Shown here: piece by piece, positions 12,201 to 25,705 of the stretch
Layout of the letters: every line of letters begins with the position of its first letter
Position numbering within the stretch: the stretch's first letter is position 1
From: Bilabrum cf. latius
Lineage: Eukaryota > Bigyra: Bicosoecida > Bigyra > Bicosoecida
Reading direction: 5' to 3'
Assembly: GCA_965178125.1 (NCBI GenBank)
Contig: OZ237751.1
Location: 62,001 to 126,000 of the forward strand
DNA: 64,000 bases
Made by a program: the position numbers and the translations under genes
The notes under the pieces: generated by a model
Database searches by the model: none
Seen by the model: only the letters and a program-made list of their open reading frames with translations
What the model was told of the DNA's origin: nothing

Positions 12201-15200
12201 GGGGCAGAATGGTTCAGACTTTTCGGTGTTTGGAGTACATAGGGGCGGCTTCCCTTTCTCCGACAGCACCAGCTTGCCCCCTGCCGGTCAGACCCCGCAG
12301 GGTGCAGCATCTATAGGAGCAACCAACAGCCGTGACTCCAGCGACGAAGGCTTGATTAATTTGTCCATCGCATCGTTGCGGGTCCTGCTACGCTCGGAGG
12401 ACCGTGACGCTGGCTTCAGCCTAACCAAGACTTACCTTCGCAAGATCCTATCGGTCGTATCACACTTGAGTGAGCCCCCCTGGTAGCTGCTAGGGCAGGT
12501 CAGCAGTCTCATGATTAAGCAGTAGGCAAGCAAGAGCAGCCGCGCTGCCGGTCGCGCAATGGCTGCTGGTAGGCAGTCGCTTCAGCGAGCAAGGTCCACC
12601 GCCTAGAAGACTGCGTTGGTCCTCCCTGTAGTGAAGCAGGGCTGGCGGCCAGTTCTCAAATCAACGGTGCGTAACGGTCAAGTGGGTATAATGGGGGAGC
12701 GGCAGTTGGCATACGCTCTGCTGTCTTTCAGTGTGCTCGACTCTGGGCTTTCCGCCACACCAGGAGCAGAGCTGGAGCACGCGTCGATCACCATTCAGGG
12801 TCTTGGCGTGCACTGCGCTCCAGGATCGCTCTATCCAGACCTGCCGATTGCCGGGCTATGGCTGGATGGGCCTGATGTCAGCCCACACGCATCGATTGAT
12901 CGATCTGTAGACAGCTCAAACGGAGCTGCTGCCAACGCCAGTCCAGTCCCAGACCCGAAAGCCACGGCTAGCAGTCTGCGGGGCGATTTGCCACTTCTGC
13001 TTCCAGTGCTGCAGCCCACCAAAGTGCAGCTCAAGATTACAGCAGCGCGGCTTGGCAAAGAGCTTGGTGCTACGGCCCGCCTATCTCCCCTCCCACCAGC
13101 CAGATCCATGTACGATATTGCATCCACCTTCGTTGATATCCGCCTATCGCACTTAAATGTAACACTGGACCAGGACCGCCTCAAGTGCCTGGTGCTGGTT
13201 GGGAAGGCCGCGGCTAGCATGCCGCAGCAGGCCATGGACCTGGGCCAAGCAGCAGGCATGGAGGATTTGCTCGGCTCTATCGCAGATGACTTTGACTACA
13301 AGAGCACGTCTAAGGAGCTGCGCATCGCGGCTGTCAAGGAGCTTGCTATGCTGCTGTACGAGTTCAAGCGGGAGCTGCGGCACTCCCCGGACGGGTTCCG
13401 AACGCTTGTATTGCAGCTGCTTCCACTCCGGTTGCTCTATAAGAGGGTTCAACAGCACCGTTGGGAAGCAGTCCAGGCCGCAAACGTTGCAGTAGCGCTG
13501 GCTGAGGAACGCGGAGTGTTGAGTTCCCGCCAGCTGCTGCACCCAGCTCATACTCCCGTCACTCACCAGTCCACATGGCCGGCGCTTCGCTGGCTACAAT
13601 CCGCCTCGGAGCTATCTCAGGCGATGACTGGCCTGCTGGACCGCAAAGCACAGACTGCACTGTCGCTGCAAGACTCTCGCAGACATCAGCTGAGCCGAAA
13701 GCTGCAGTCTGTGCTCGAGTCTGCCCGTTTCCTGCCCAATGCCAAGGTGCAGCTTCGCTTGCAGGAGATCCGGGTGGATCTAGTTGACCCCAATGACACT
13801 CGAAAGCCGGCAGTAGGCAGTGGTACTGCTCGTGACGGGGCCTTCTTTCAGGTCGGTGTAGACCGGGTATCTGCCCAGATTGATTCGCACGAGAGCGGCA
13901 AGCTGATCGTCACGGCGGACGTAGGGGAGATTCGAGGCAGGGACCGCAGGCCAGAAGCGGCTTTCCCCGTTCCTATCGGATTGCTGCAGGGCCATCAGCG
14001 AGTCAAAGAGGCCGAGCAGGAGGCCACATAGCAGATGCAGAGCTTACAGCGGCGTGAGGACGAGGAAATACGAAGAGAAGTCACCTTTTCGGGTGCTAGC
14101 GCGGCCGTGCGAGACAACAAGCCTGCTAGTACCGGCAAGGAACACCTGACCGGGGCTGTGAGGCGAGTGTCAATGCTACGAAATCTGGTTGGTAATCAAA
14201 GCAGCCTGCCTCGCGAATCTTCGGGTGCCAGCTTTGGTATGGAAGAGTCGCAAGCTGCGGAGATGCCCCAGCTCCAGCCGGTCGATTCGGGGCTCAGCTC
14301 GGGAGGGAGCCGGCGGGGCAGGGCCGCGAGCCACGTGTTGCTGGGAGGGGGCTTCACACCTACGGTAAGTGTTGAGGCAAGCTTAGCTCCTGAGTCGTTA
14401 CCTGCTCTCGGACGATAGGCGTCTCACACGCTCGAGCAGGCCAAGTGGTGGGGACACGTGGCGGGGACAGGGTCCTCGGGGCGCATGAACGCCGAAGCAG
14501 TAGTTGGCAGGTTGGGAGAAATTCACCGCTCCATCCTGCGGTGGGATGCTAGGCTCACCATCGAAAGGAAGAGGAGCCGCTAGATGCAGCGGCAGGAGCG
14601 GGAGCCCTCGAGTGGGGAGCCCTGCACACCCGTTGCCCTGCCAGAGACCATCTCGACCATAGACAAGGGTAGTCCAATGCACGGCAGCATGCAGCCACAC
14701 CCAAGCAGCCTTGTCTAGAGTAGACAAGCCCGGTCGCACCACGCAGGCCTTCTCACATCATGGAGCGCGTTCAGATCCCGGGTGTCAGCCCGTGGAGTGG
14801 TGCGGCAGCTTATTTCGCGCAGCAGCCCACAGCTCGGGATTGATGCCCCGTTGAGTGGACCCGTAGCCCCTGGAGCCCCCCACCTGACTATGTTCGCGTC
14901 CCGCTTCTACTGGAGTGAGGTGCCCGACCGATGGCACGTGGGCGACGAGGAGCACGCGGCTGTAGAGGCCGTGCACGGGCCGGGGCCCGCCTGGGTGCAT
15001 CTGGCCCTTGAGATGCGCATCCCTGCGAGTGGGATCGTGAACGTGTCTCACGCAACTGTCAGTGCATTGCCGCTGAAGGTGGGAGTCAGCGGCTCGCTGG
15101 TGGCTCGCATCGTGGAGATGGCCAGCGGGGCTCTCAGCGGGGCGGAGGAGGAACTGTCCTTCCCGTACGACCCGTGGACCCTGCTTCCGCCCTCGCCCTC

Positions 15201-16788
15201 ACGCTCTGTGGAACCTTCGTATGGTTTGAATGCTGCACTCGGTCGCTTTGACACTGCTGATGCTGCCGAAGCAGAGGCATCGAGTGCCCGCAGCGCAACT
15301 GGCAGCCGGACTGCGGGATTTGTTGGAGCATCGCCATTCGGACGACACAGGCAGAAGCGGGTTCGCCGAGCCGATGACGAGCCTTCGCTGACAGCACGAG
15401 CCGCAGTGGCCCGCACCATTGCGAGAAAGAACGAAGAAGCGCTGCAGGGAGCTGAAGGCGTTGATCGCATGGCCGTGACAACGCCCTCACCAGCCCAGGG
15501 GTAGGTCCTCACCAGGCTGCAAGAGGCCAGCCGGGGCATGCTCGGTGGTGAGCTGCCCCAGGCGGCCTCCTCCCGCAGCCTGGCCATGGAGAACAGCATC
15601 CGGGCTGCCGTACAGGGCAACATGCAGGCTCAGATGGTTGCTGCTAGGGCGAGGTCGAAGCTCGCCGCAGGTGCAGCTGCCGGCCTCGCTGTCAATCGGT
15701 GGAGGCTGGTGCATGGCCAGAACCAGTGCGACTTTGTGGTGGGTGACCCGGTGGCGTGGTAGAGGGGGGCGGCGCACGAGGGAGTGACCGTGGAGGAGGC
15801 GCTGGCGCATCACGTGCCTCTGCCCTCCGGGGCCGTGTTTGGGATCGTGCTTCCCAACGGCCTGGCCATGCAGGTCTTCGTGGCCCCCGAGATGATGGCG
15901 CGGGATGCCTTCACCCAGGAGGCAGAGGGTGGCAGGAAGCAACTAGAGGTCATTGGGTTCCAAGAGCTGTGTCTGGATCCCGAGTCCGATTACGCCCGAT
16001 TCGCCCGCATGGACCCCGAGGCGGCCCACTCGCTGGCAGAGGGACTCAAGCTGGCCAGCGCGCCCAATGCTGGCCCGCACAGGGTCGCGCTTGCTGCCCT
16101 TGTAGACCGGAGCAGGCACCTGAGGCTGCGTGCGCCTCCTAACGTAGAGAGTCTGTGGAGCCGACTGGCCCGGCACGCCCGCTCGGCGCCTTGCCCTGCG
16201 GTATTCGAGGAGCTGCAGCGGTCGGTGCGTTCGTTCGCCGCCAGTCGGCTGCGGCTCGCGCTGGAGCGGGTGTCAAAGGGAAGATAGGAGGCGTCAAGTA
16301 GCGCTGGAACAGACGGCGGTGCCATGAATAGAGGCGTTAGATTGAGCATGGGTTCGTCTTCAAGCAGGGCAGGGGCGGATGCGGGTGTGAGCCAGTCAGC
16401 AGGGGAGAGGGTTGGCAAGGGCCGCAGGCGAGGCCAAGAGGCTGTTGACGAGATGGCGGAGCGGGCGAAGGAGCTCATGATATTTCGCTTCATTCGACTC
16501 GAGTCTGTCGACCTGGAGTTTCACTTCGTGTCAGAGGATGACGCCTCGCAGCGGCCGCTGTTCTCGCTGGCTGATGTGAGCGGCCTTCGCATCAAGCTGC
16601 ATCCAGTTATCGTGCGCTCGAGGAGGTGCTCTGCGCAAGACTTGCTGCTCGACCTTCGAAATACGGTCATTATGGATATCCTTTCGTAGGCTGGGCAGAA
16701 CTTCAAGAACATTGGAGCATACCTTGCGCCACGGCTTGGGCTTGGTTCGACCACAGATGGTTTCGCAGCTGCAGCAAATCTGCAGTGA
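6280..16788 (+). CDS. Bridge-like lipid-transfer protein, FMP27/SABRE/hobbit/BLTP2 family
   Basis: Proposed join 6280-6330 and 6427-16788, 3470 residues, with about 28 sense TAG codons. The first exon gives a hydrophobic start (MIGAAWICLCLLSLTPA) that continues into VVNFLVWATLNLITLW, an N-terminal membrane anchor as in the family. Most of the length is weakly conserved repeating beta structure, as expected for a lipid-conducting groove. The best family signals are C-terminal: near 14780-15200 a segment with VSHATVSALPLKVGVSG, like the end of the GFWDK domain, and near 16470-16700 FRFIRLESVDLEFHF..LSLADVSGLRIKLHP..DLLLDLRNTVIMDILS, like the family's last conserved block. Known members bridge ER and plasma membrane or other organelles. 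It is longer than the roughly 2600 residues typical of yeast and plant members. Unspliced, no ATG precedes 6427 in frame. An alternative first exon (ATG 6294, donor GTATCA at 6357) also keeps frame but has a weaker donor. Confidence 0.68.
6331..6426 (+). other. Spliceosomal intron (96 nt) in the lipid-transfer gene
   Basis: Donor GTGAGC at 6331 and acceptor TTCTGCAG at 6419-6426, phase 0. The intron contains an in-frame TGA (6394-6396), so it must be removed for the N-terminal anchor to join the long frame. The same length and donor style occur in the J-protein gene of this window. Confidence 0.65.
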
Positions 16789-17082
16789 TCCGATCCGCAC
16801 CAAGCTGTATTGCTGGCTACATCGTCGACATTGATACCAAAAGAGCAGCTTGAAGAAATGCTTCAATACCTAACAAACAACAAACTGTGATATTTTTTGT
16901 TCCAATCGTCGTCACTGCGAACACATCTCTGCGGTTGTCATTGATTGTCATTCGATACCAGACGAAAAGACCTGCATCAATTACTATTATGCTTGACGAC
17001 TTTCAATTGTAAATCGGTGGGCTCGACGTGCTCTGTTCCCCATAGAATCTTGCTCTCCAAACTGAGAGCAGTTGCTCTGTTC

Positions 17083-20000
17083 ATGCAGGCGGCCGATTGG
17101 CTAGATCCGTTCCGCCTACGGGGTTTGGACAACATCAAAGGAGGATTCAGTTTGTATCCATGGCAGCAGGCAGCTTTGCGCAGAGGATTTGGCCATGGCA
17201 AGGCCGGACAAGAATAGGAACTATTGAAACGAATTTCGAGCTTGCTGCTGCTCCCGAAATCTTTCGTTTTTTCAGCGCCGACGTCAGGCGGAAAGAGTAT
17301 GGTAGCAGATATACTAATGTTGCGTGAATTACTCGCGCGCCGAGCCCTTCGCCCGGGCTTGCCGTGGCGCTCGCTGGTCGTTGTGCCATTCACAGCGCTG
17401 GCAGCTGAAAAAGCCCAGGACCTGAGGCGCCGAATCCCACTCTCGCCAGCTCGAGGCGGTTTTGGCTTAATCCTTGATTCGGCTGCTCACGTAGGGGAAG
17501 GGAACGCTGGAGATGCGTAGCTTTCGCAGCGTGGTGCGCCAGCATCGATTCCGTACCGGCAGATTGGGGAGCACTGTGGGATACGCAGGAGCAGTTGCAG
17601 CGGAGCCTCCAGCGAAGCGGACCCATTACCAAGCAGAGACATGAACCGAGAGAGTGTGTCAGCGTCCATTCGGGTAGGCGAGTGCTATGGCAGGCACTCC
17701 TTGCGGTCAGTGGAGGGTTGCGACGTGGTGGTTTGCACGATCGAGAAAGCATGTCGACTGGTCACGCAGCTGGCCATGCAGGGCCGTCTCCACGAACTTG
17801 CGTCGATCGTGGTGGATGAAATGGACATCGTGGGCAGGGACTCGCGCGGGGCGCTCATCGAGCGAATGCTGGGCGTGGTCCGCATGGCCTGCCGAGAGAC
17901 TGCCTGGCCGTGGCCAAATAGCTCGAAGGAGCTGTGGGCAGCGACCCATTTGGGGTCCCAAGACCCGCCAGAGAAGTCAAAACGAGCCCTAGATGCACCA
18001 TCATCGGCAGGCGTGTCCACAGCAAGGACCAGCTGTGCTGGCACGATTGCTCATCCACACTCAGTTGGCCGTGCTGTTGCAACTGCCGAAGCCTGCTGCC
18101 TGCCCGACAAGAGCGTAATCAAGGGTCCAGTGACACGAGTTGTTGAGGTTATTCAAGCTATGAGTGGCCGGGGTGGTGATGATCTGCGCGCAGATCACGC
18201 TTCAGGTGATCCCCAGCCAAGCGCAAGCAAGCGAAGGAGGAAGGAGGCTGGACCACCCGATGTATCGGCCGGCCTGGACGTGCTGAAGGGCTTGTCTCCT
18301 GCACAGTGGCAGCATATGGGCTTCTTATGGCTGGTACTGCCCCAGGTTGTACCGATGAGATCCCATGGACCCACCGACTCGGCTATCTCGCGAGCAGCTG
18401 AAGCAGGCCGAGCCACAGCGGCTGCAGGGCTGCTGCGCATCCCGGTGATTGGGATGTCTGCCACATTTTGTGGGTCACTACCGTATGTGAGCAGGTGGCT
18501 GCATGCTTAGGTGGCTTTATTTAAGAACCGACCCAGAGCGATCCGCCGGGTGGTGTTGCAGGGAGATAAGCTGCTTGCTGTTCAATCGAGTGGGGGATCG
18601 GGGCTGGCGAGACTGTCCAGCACTGGGCGCGTGGAGCAGAGTCCCCGTGGAGCTCTCGTAATGAATGTCGGTACTGAGCAGACGGGGCCATCCAGCAAGC
18701 AGGCCAAGGCTGCAGCATCCTCATCGGCTTCCTCCACAGATAGCACACTGCGAGGGATTCTTTCAAGCTGCCTGAGGCCAGCCTCAGCAGCCTCGTCGGA
18801 CTCATCGTCGGCACGACCGCAAGTGTTGGTCTTCTGTCCAACCAGAGCAACTGTTGAGGGATTCGCTGCTTCCATTCAAGCTACGCAGCAAAATTTCCAC
18901 GTGGGATCCATTTCGATCGGTGATCCCAAGCCCGGAGACGGCGTGGAAGTTTCCCTGTCCCAGCAAATAGTCGAGGTAAGCGAGCACAGCAAACGGTGGG
19001 AGCTGGCTTCGCAATTGGAAGGATTGTGTCAGGATGGTGTGAGCGAACCAACAAGGAGGCTGCTAATCAGTGCCGCTCGAGCAGGCGTCTCCATTCACCA
19101 CGCGAGGCTGCCAAAAGGCGTCAAGTCTAAGGTGATTAGCGCCTTCAGGGAAGGCACTCTCAGGTGCCTTTGCTGCACTACTACCCTTAGTGTCGGTGTA
19201 AACTTGCCTGCTGATGTCATTGTGGTGCGACGGCTGCACGGCTGGCTTGGCTCTAGTCTCACTCATCGATACTTGGGAGCGCCCAAGTACTGTCAAATTG
19301 AAGGGCGCTGCGGCAGAGGCAAAGCCAAGGAGGGCGAGGGCAATGCTGAAGGGACCAGCCCGGCACCGGCCAGCGAGTGGTTAGGCAGGCAGCCCACCAC
19401 CATTGTTGCTGTAGACTCTCCTCGGGATCTCCCGTATGCGGAGCAGCTGTTGGTCGCAGTCACTACGGACGGTGGCGGCATCACGCGAGAGAACGCTGAG
19501 ATCGGGGCTGTGGCGCGTCATAGCTCGCTTGTTCCCTCCGTGGTCGCAAACTACCTGCGTGGAGACTGCTGTGTGCCCAAACAAGGTGTCGCGTCTGAAA
19601 CTGGCAGAAAAACAGACGAGCGTGGATCTGCCAAAGCTGCTGGTGGTCCTGGTCAGGTACAATCGTGCCCACACATCGACGTCGTGGCCCGGCACCTCGA
19701 AGCTGAGAGTCACCCGCTGTCGGCATTTCTGCTGGATCTGCAGCTGTCTGGGATCGCACCTGCGCTGCGACACGGGCTTGGGCACGCGCACGGTAGCAGT
19801 TCCTAGTATGAGCAGTACCTTGAGTCGCTGTCGAGCTGCATGCTGCTGGGGCAGGAGTTCAACGAGGCCAGCCACGATCGAGGGCAATTCTTAGAGAGGC
19901 TTGGCGCGCTGGTGGCGGCGTGTGCCCGGCGGGTGGCCCGGCTGGGTCTGCTGCAGGAGAACAGGGGGCACGATCGGCGCATGGCTGTCGCGTTGAGTGC

Positions 20001-23000
20001 CTCTGGGGTGGGGCTGGATGCCGGCGTGTCTATGGGCCAGGCCGCCCTGAGGCTCAGGGCTCGGCTCATGCCCCATCCGATTGCCTTGCTGCACCTTGCC
20101 GTGCCTGACGAGTGTCTAGAGCGAGTGCACAGCGGGGCGGGCGAACCTCGGCTGCCTCTGCTTCCAGTCACTAGTGCGGTATCGCTCGTCACAGCCACTG
20201 TGTGCATGGACGCGCGCGCCTCTGCCGCCCTGCAGCTGCAGGGTGTGCGCCTGGATGAGCTGAGAGAGACCGGCCACGAGCTTGAGAGGGATGAAAATCG
20301 AGGGGCCAAGAGCATGTCAATTCGGCTGGAGATCGATCAAGCAACTGGGCAGACTGGCAATGCAGGGCATTCCGTTGTGTTCCGCCTGAGCGACGTGCGA
20401 TCGAGGCGTCTGTCCCTGCTGCGGGCCGGTTGGGCCTGTCTTCTTTATATTATCTTGCAACACGTGAGGCATTGCCTGCAGCCAGAGATGCAACTCTTGT
20501 TTCGATGCTTAGCTGTGCCGATGTGTGCCAACTGCTCTATCTTCCCGCTCTTTGTGCCCTCGCAGGCTGGTAATACAGACACGATCGTCGGCATCCTGCG
20601 CAAGATCGGCTTGTCATCGACAGCGTTGAATATGTCCACCGCGTCTGCTCGAGAGGTGCTCCGGATCGTCAAGCGATCGTGCCGCGGTCTTGCTCGCCTG
20701 TACAAGCAGCTGGGCTGGGCCGACTTGGAGAAACCGATGCAGACTCTATGCCAGTCCATGGACAAGTGCACGAAGCAATCAGTCTCCTCACCCAGCGCAC
20801 AGCTGCAGCGTGCCACAGGCTGTGATACCCACGTGGCCTAGATTGCAGCAGAGCACCATCTGCAAGACCTGCTCATGAGTGTGAAGGGTGAAACTGCACC
20901 AGAGGACGCAGGGCCCCCGTGGGCCAGGGCTGTTGCCGCCACCTACCGGTACTAGCCCGGCAGTTCGCCAGCGATGCTTGCAGCTAGCTCGGGTTCCAGT
21001 ACATTGGGTAGTCTGGACGGAATTTTAGAGGCCCATTCGGCAAGTCCGATCTCCACTGCAGCATCTAGCATGCTGCAGAGGCTCCTGCAAGGCGAAGAAG
21101 GATATCACAGCAATCCAAGGAAAGCTGCAGGTCGCGCAGCACATAGTATGCAGCATGTGCAGTCCGCCAAATCCGCTGCATATGTCTCTCGGGGCACGAA
21201 AGCGATTTCTCCGTCTTCCAGTGGCACCAAAGCTCACAGCCAGCTCGACAGCCTGCTTGTGCCCATTGCCGATGACCACGAGCCCGAGGCTAGTCGAAAG
21301 GAGTGCGAAGATGACCAGGTTTCAGTGCTCTCCAGCGCGTCTGGCAGTGATTCGGATGGCTTGACTTCGGGTAGTAGTGTCAGTAGTTTCGATTCTGGCT
21401 ATAGCGACAGTAGCGACGAAGGCCTAGCCGGAACAGAGTCGGGAACCGACACAGATGGCAGCTATTCAGACGAGGAGGGTCTGGAACATGTGATTCGCGA
21501 TTCAGCGGGCTTGGAAGATTGGGAATGTCCGTCACCTGACGCTGTTACTGATGCCTCGCAGAGTCCCAGGATGGATGAGTCCGCCATGGCAGTCGAGGCC
21601 ATCGTGGCGGGATCCATCGGTGACTCGGCGATCCGGAACGAAGGGCCCGGCTCACCATCTCTAACCTGGCACTAGAACAGCAATCCCGCTGAAACGGAGA
21701 TGCCAATCGGTCTTGGGATTCGTGTAGGTCCCACCATGTCCCAACGTCAGCAGGAGCAGGGTACCATTTCCGCTGAGGACTCCCTCCTGCATGCCCCTGC
21801 ATTCGGCCGCTTCCTGCCTTGGACCCCACCCGCGAGTCAGCTGCGCACTGCGCCCCGTGTTCTATCTGCCGCACTATCGTAGTCCGGGCGGCTTTCTAGC
21901 ACGCCGCGTGCCCCTCGCACCTTGAGCGATGCTCTGAGCGAGACGGACGGCGTGCTGCACCAGACCTTCGGGGCGGAGGAGGCCTCGAATGCCTCACCTG
22001 GTGCCGACGGTGCTGCTATGTCACGCTCCTCTGCTGAGAGTACTGGCCGCCGCGAGTGGAGTTAGGAGTGCTTGCAACGGCAGGTCGTGGCGCTGCAGGT
22101 GGTGCTACGCCCGCTCCCTGCCCACTCGTCCGCGGCGCGATGGTGTAGCATGGGCCGGTGGACCACGAAGCATCGCGAGGGAACCACGCCAGCAGTAGTC
22201 TCGACCGACCGTCCGATGGATTCTAGCTTTACGATGCGGGCCGCTGGACTGACCGTGCTGTGGGGTATGGGTAGGGGTTAGGTCGCTCACGTGCAGCTCC
22301 CGAGCGGCTGGAGACTGCCTTCAGATCTCAGGGCGCTGTCGCGCTGGGTGTCCCAAAGCTACGGTGTCAAAAGCAGAACGGCCGAATTGCACCGCCCGCC
22401 GGATGCGTCCTGGGCCAACATGCCCGTGTCTGCGCTATGCGCCATTATGGACTTTGCAGGTGGTCAGAAGGCGGGACCACCAAGCTGCGCCAGCACTGTG
22501 TGCAAGCTGTGGAGGCAGGCTTGGATCCTATCCCACAACCAGGCCGTGACGAGGAACCTCGACAAAGACATGAGCGGGCTCAGGGAGGTCCTCGGTCAGC
22601 CTCACATCACGTTTGTCATGCTTCAAGCCAAGTAGCAGCTTCGATGGATCGCACAGGCTGGCCTGCCTGTATCCGGTCACATCTGTGACCCTGTGCTTGG
22701 CAGCCGAATGCTCCGCCAGGCCACGTGGCACGACTATGACGGCGGTGCCCCAAGGCTGGATGCTTTGCTGCAACATTGTGCGGATCTATGCTCGGATCCG
22801 GATGTGCCGGTGGCTGGCAGCGTATCGTCACTTCTTCGCAACTTCCGCTCGATCGCCGTTAAAGGGGGCATTAGCGGGACCCGTGCGGTGCGGTAGACCC
22901 AGGGCACTGTCAGGGCTGCAGGATAGACGGTTAGATCACTTGAGTTCCTCGTCGTGTAGAGAGCCAGCGGTGCAGATCGACCCGTCCTGGGCGAGCGTGG

Positions 23001-25584
23001 CGCGAGGCGTGGTAGGCTGCAGCCAGCTACATCGGCTCGCCTTCTCGCGCAAGCTGGCTTGCTCTGCAACGCGGTGATTCTGCCAGCCCTACACAGCCTG
23101 GAGCTGCATCGCGTATTTCTGCTGCAAGAGATGCCGCTGCAGAGAGCCCTTGCATCGATGGAGGCGCGCGGGATGGCTCTCGATACGAACAAAGTGTATC
23201 GTCTCCGGTCTAGTGCGCGCATGGTGCTCGATGCGATTCATGCTGACGCACACGACGCACTCGGTGAAATGAAGACAGGTCAAGCGAAATCAGGCGCAGC
23301 TACTAGTAGTTCGTCAGGGATGCGCACATCCAGCTTGTTACCCGCCTTTCTCACAGCTTCTGGTACCTGCGATATCTTGACGCGTGTGTCGGGCCAGCCC
23401 GAAGTCCTTTCGGCTCTGTCTCGCGGGCTGCATGAAGCGAGGGCGCGCCCAGTGCTGGCCACGCCGGGCAGATGGTTCGAGGCAGAAGCCGACTGCTGGG
23501 GCCCTTGTGCGTTCGAGCTGCAGGCTGCTATCTCAGACCTGAACGGGGACGGCGATCGGTTTTCAGGAGCCCTCGCCCGCCAGTTGAAGTCCCGTGCGGT
23601 GGTCTACTGCTTAATGGCCTTTGGCGGCGAGCGGCTTGCTAGGCTGCTTCGAGCCATGGTTGGCGCTAGGGTGACACTACGTGTCCTCTGGCACGCCAAC
23701 TCTTTACTGAGAGCCGTGCACTGGCAGCCCGGCAGCTCCCCTCCGCTCCCGTGCGTGCTGCCAGAGCTCACCTCGTGCGGGCCCACAGGGAGGGTGGTTG
23801 CCTCGGCCCCGGCGGTGCAGTCGCTCCCGTCCAGCGTGCGCCTGCCGCGCCTTGCAGGCACTTCCCTCGCCGACTTGCTGCAGAAGGGGATCGACCCGGC
23901 TGCCATGGCTGGTATGGGTGCTTGGGTGCTGGACGCGGGTCGCCTGGGGCAACGACTCAAGGCTGAGCGAGAGAGACTCAGGGCTGCAGCGGCCGGGAGG
24001 CTGTCTTCCCCTCATTACGTGCGGATGGAGGCCAGTGGATCAAAAGGCGGAGTCACAGGCGCGTCGCAGACTTTGATACCAAACACGTCTGCAGCAGGTG
24101 GGGCCCCGGGCGGCGCCACGGCAGCTGCTGGAAAGGGAGCTGCGCGCGAGCGAGGGTCTTCACGAAGCATGTTTCGCCGCGGCGTAATCATGGAAGTTCT
24201 TTAGCCTGCACTGACTGCATCCGATCCCATCAGTACGCTCTCTAATGCTGCCAGCAGCAGCAGTAGCAGCAGCAGCGCCGCCAGCTCAACCCCACCAGCC
24301 TCTACACCAGCGAGCGCAGCCCCACCCGTCGGCTCGCTCGCCAGCTACTGGTCAGCTCGGGGTGCCCCGCTTCCGCGCCCAGCCCGCGAATGCCGGGTGG
24401 CCCTCGTGCACATTGGGGCCGCCGGGACAAAGCCCGGCGCCCCTGTCTCGCACGTCAGGAGGGTGCTGCCGTACCCAGCCAGCGCCGTGCTGCCCAACCG
24501 CTGGGACCTCAGTGCTAGCCCTGTAGCTGCCAGCCCGCTGCAGGGCAGACCGCCAGGCCTGTGGGACATGCCTCAGTTCGGGAGCGCATCCATGTGCTCT
24601 CTCGTGGACGATCGGCCCCTGCTGCGGGGGTGTCTCGTGGCCCGGCCAGGGCACTTGATCCTGTCTCTGGACTACTCCGCCATCGAGCTGCGGCTGCTGG
24701 CTTGGCTCTCGGGGGATGAGCGACTGCTCCGTATCGTTGGTCGGGCTGGAACAGATTCCACCGAGGCATTTCGCGGGGTGCTGGGCGAACTGGGTATGCC
24801 AGCTCTGGGCCGGACCATGGCCAAGCAGGCGGCCAAGACCATCGTTTACGGTGTCGTGTACGGCATGGGCGCCAGGTCCCTGGGCAAGCGGCTAGGCCTC
24901 TCCGACACGGCGGCGAAGCACGTGCTCTCCACCTTTCTCGGGGTGTTCAAGGGTGTGGGTGCACTCAGGAAGTCGGCGTGGAGGGGGGCGCTGGCATGCG
25001 GGGGTGCGGTGACCACTGCGGGGGGCAGGCGACGGATGGTGGCGGACACGGGGAGGTATGCCATGCGTGGGTCCTCGGGGCAGGGCAGGCGCAGGGCACT
25101 CAGCACGCTGGTGCAGGGCACTGCAGCGGACGTGCTGCAGCGGGCCCTCCTCGGCCTGTGGAGGCGCATCGCATCGGCCTAGACATACAGCTCTGGCTAG
25201 CATGGGAGCTCGAGCGGCAGGGAAGTAGGGACAATCTAGCCAGCAGGAGAAACACTTAAATCAGCAGCAGGCTAGCCAGTATCGGCGGGTGGTCCTAATG
25301 GTAGCATTCGTTGGCGGGGTGTGCGGCTGCTGCTGCCGGTCCACGACGAGGTGCTCCTCGAGGTGCCTGCGGCTGGGCTGGGCGAGGTGGCGCGGGGGGC
25401 GGCCTGCATCATGCGGCGGGCGGGTGCGGAGCTGGGCATTGGGGTGGAGCTGCCTGTGAGGGCCAGTGCGGGGACCAGCTGGGGCGGGCTGGAGCCGGTG
25501 GAAGGCCTCCCAGCGGGTGCCCCTGCAGCAAGCGGGAGCGTTGCAGCGAGAGAGGGTCGCAGCGAAGCATCGAACCAGTCGTGA
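17083..25584 (+). CDS. POLQ: DNA polymerase theta (helicase-polymerase fusion)
   Basis: One uninterrupted frame of 2833 residues with about 19 sense TAGs, ending at TGA 25582-25584. It starts at the only in-frame ATG after an upstream TGA. Superfamily 2 helicase half: Walker A SAPTSGGKS (64-72), motif II DEMD (245-248), GMSAT with Ser 459, STLSVGVNLPAD-type motif V, and motif VI QIEGRCGRG with Arg 742 and 745. A low-complexity Ser/Asp-rich linker lies around 21000-21700. The C-terminal half is a family-A polymerase: a degenerate exonuclease-like region, MEARGMALD near 23155, motif A SLDYSAIELR with Asp 2530, motif B RTMAKQAAKTIVYGVVYGMG, and motif C VHDEV with Asp 2755 and Glu 2756. All catalytic carboxylates are kept. 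The family performs microhomology-mediated (theta) end joining in the nucleus. The fourth residue of motif II is Asp where relatives have His. Confidence 0.9.
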
Positions 25585-25705
25585 CATTGACAGGGCGTTC
25601 TCTGATCAGACAAATGAATGAGTCCTGCCTGGATGAACACGACATGCATAGTGTTCGAAATCCTAAACCATATATATCTGTCCTCATCCTGGTTGCAGGC
25701 AGCTG

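Noticed and set aside
16945-17082. An upstream exon for POLQ ending at the TTCATGCAG acceptor (17080-17088)
   Set aside because: The only nearby donor (GTAAAT) joins in the wrong phase; the in-frame ATG at 17083 gives a plausible start, though an undetected first exon cannot be excluded.
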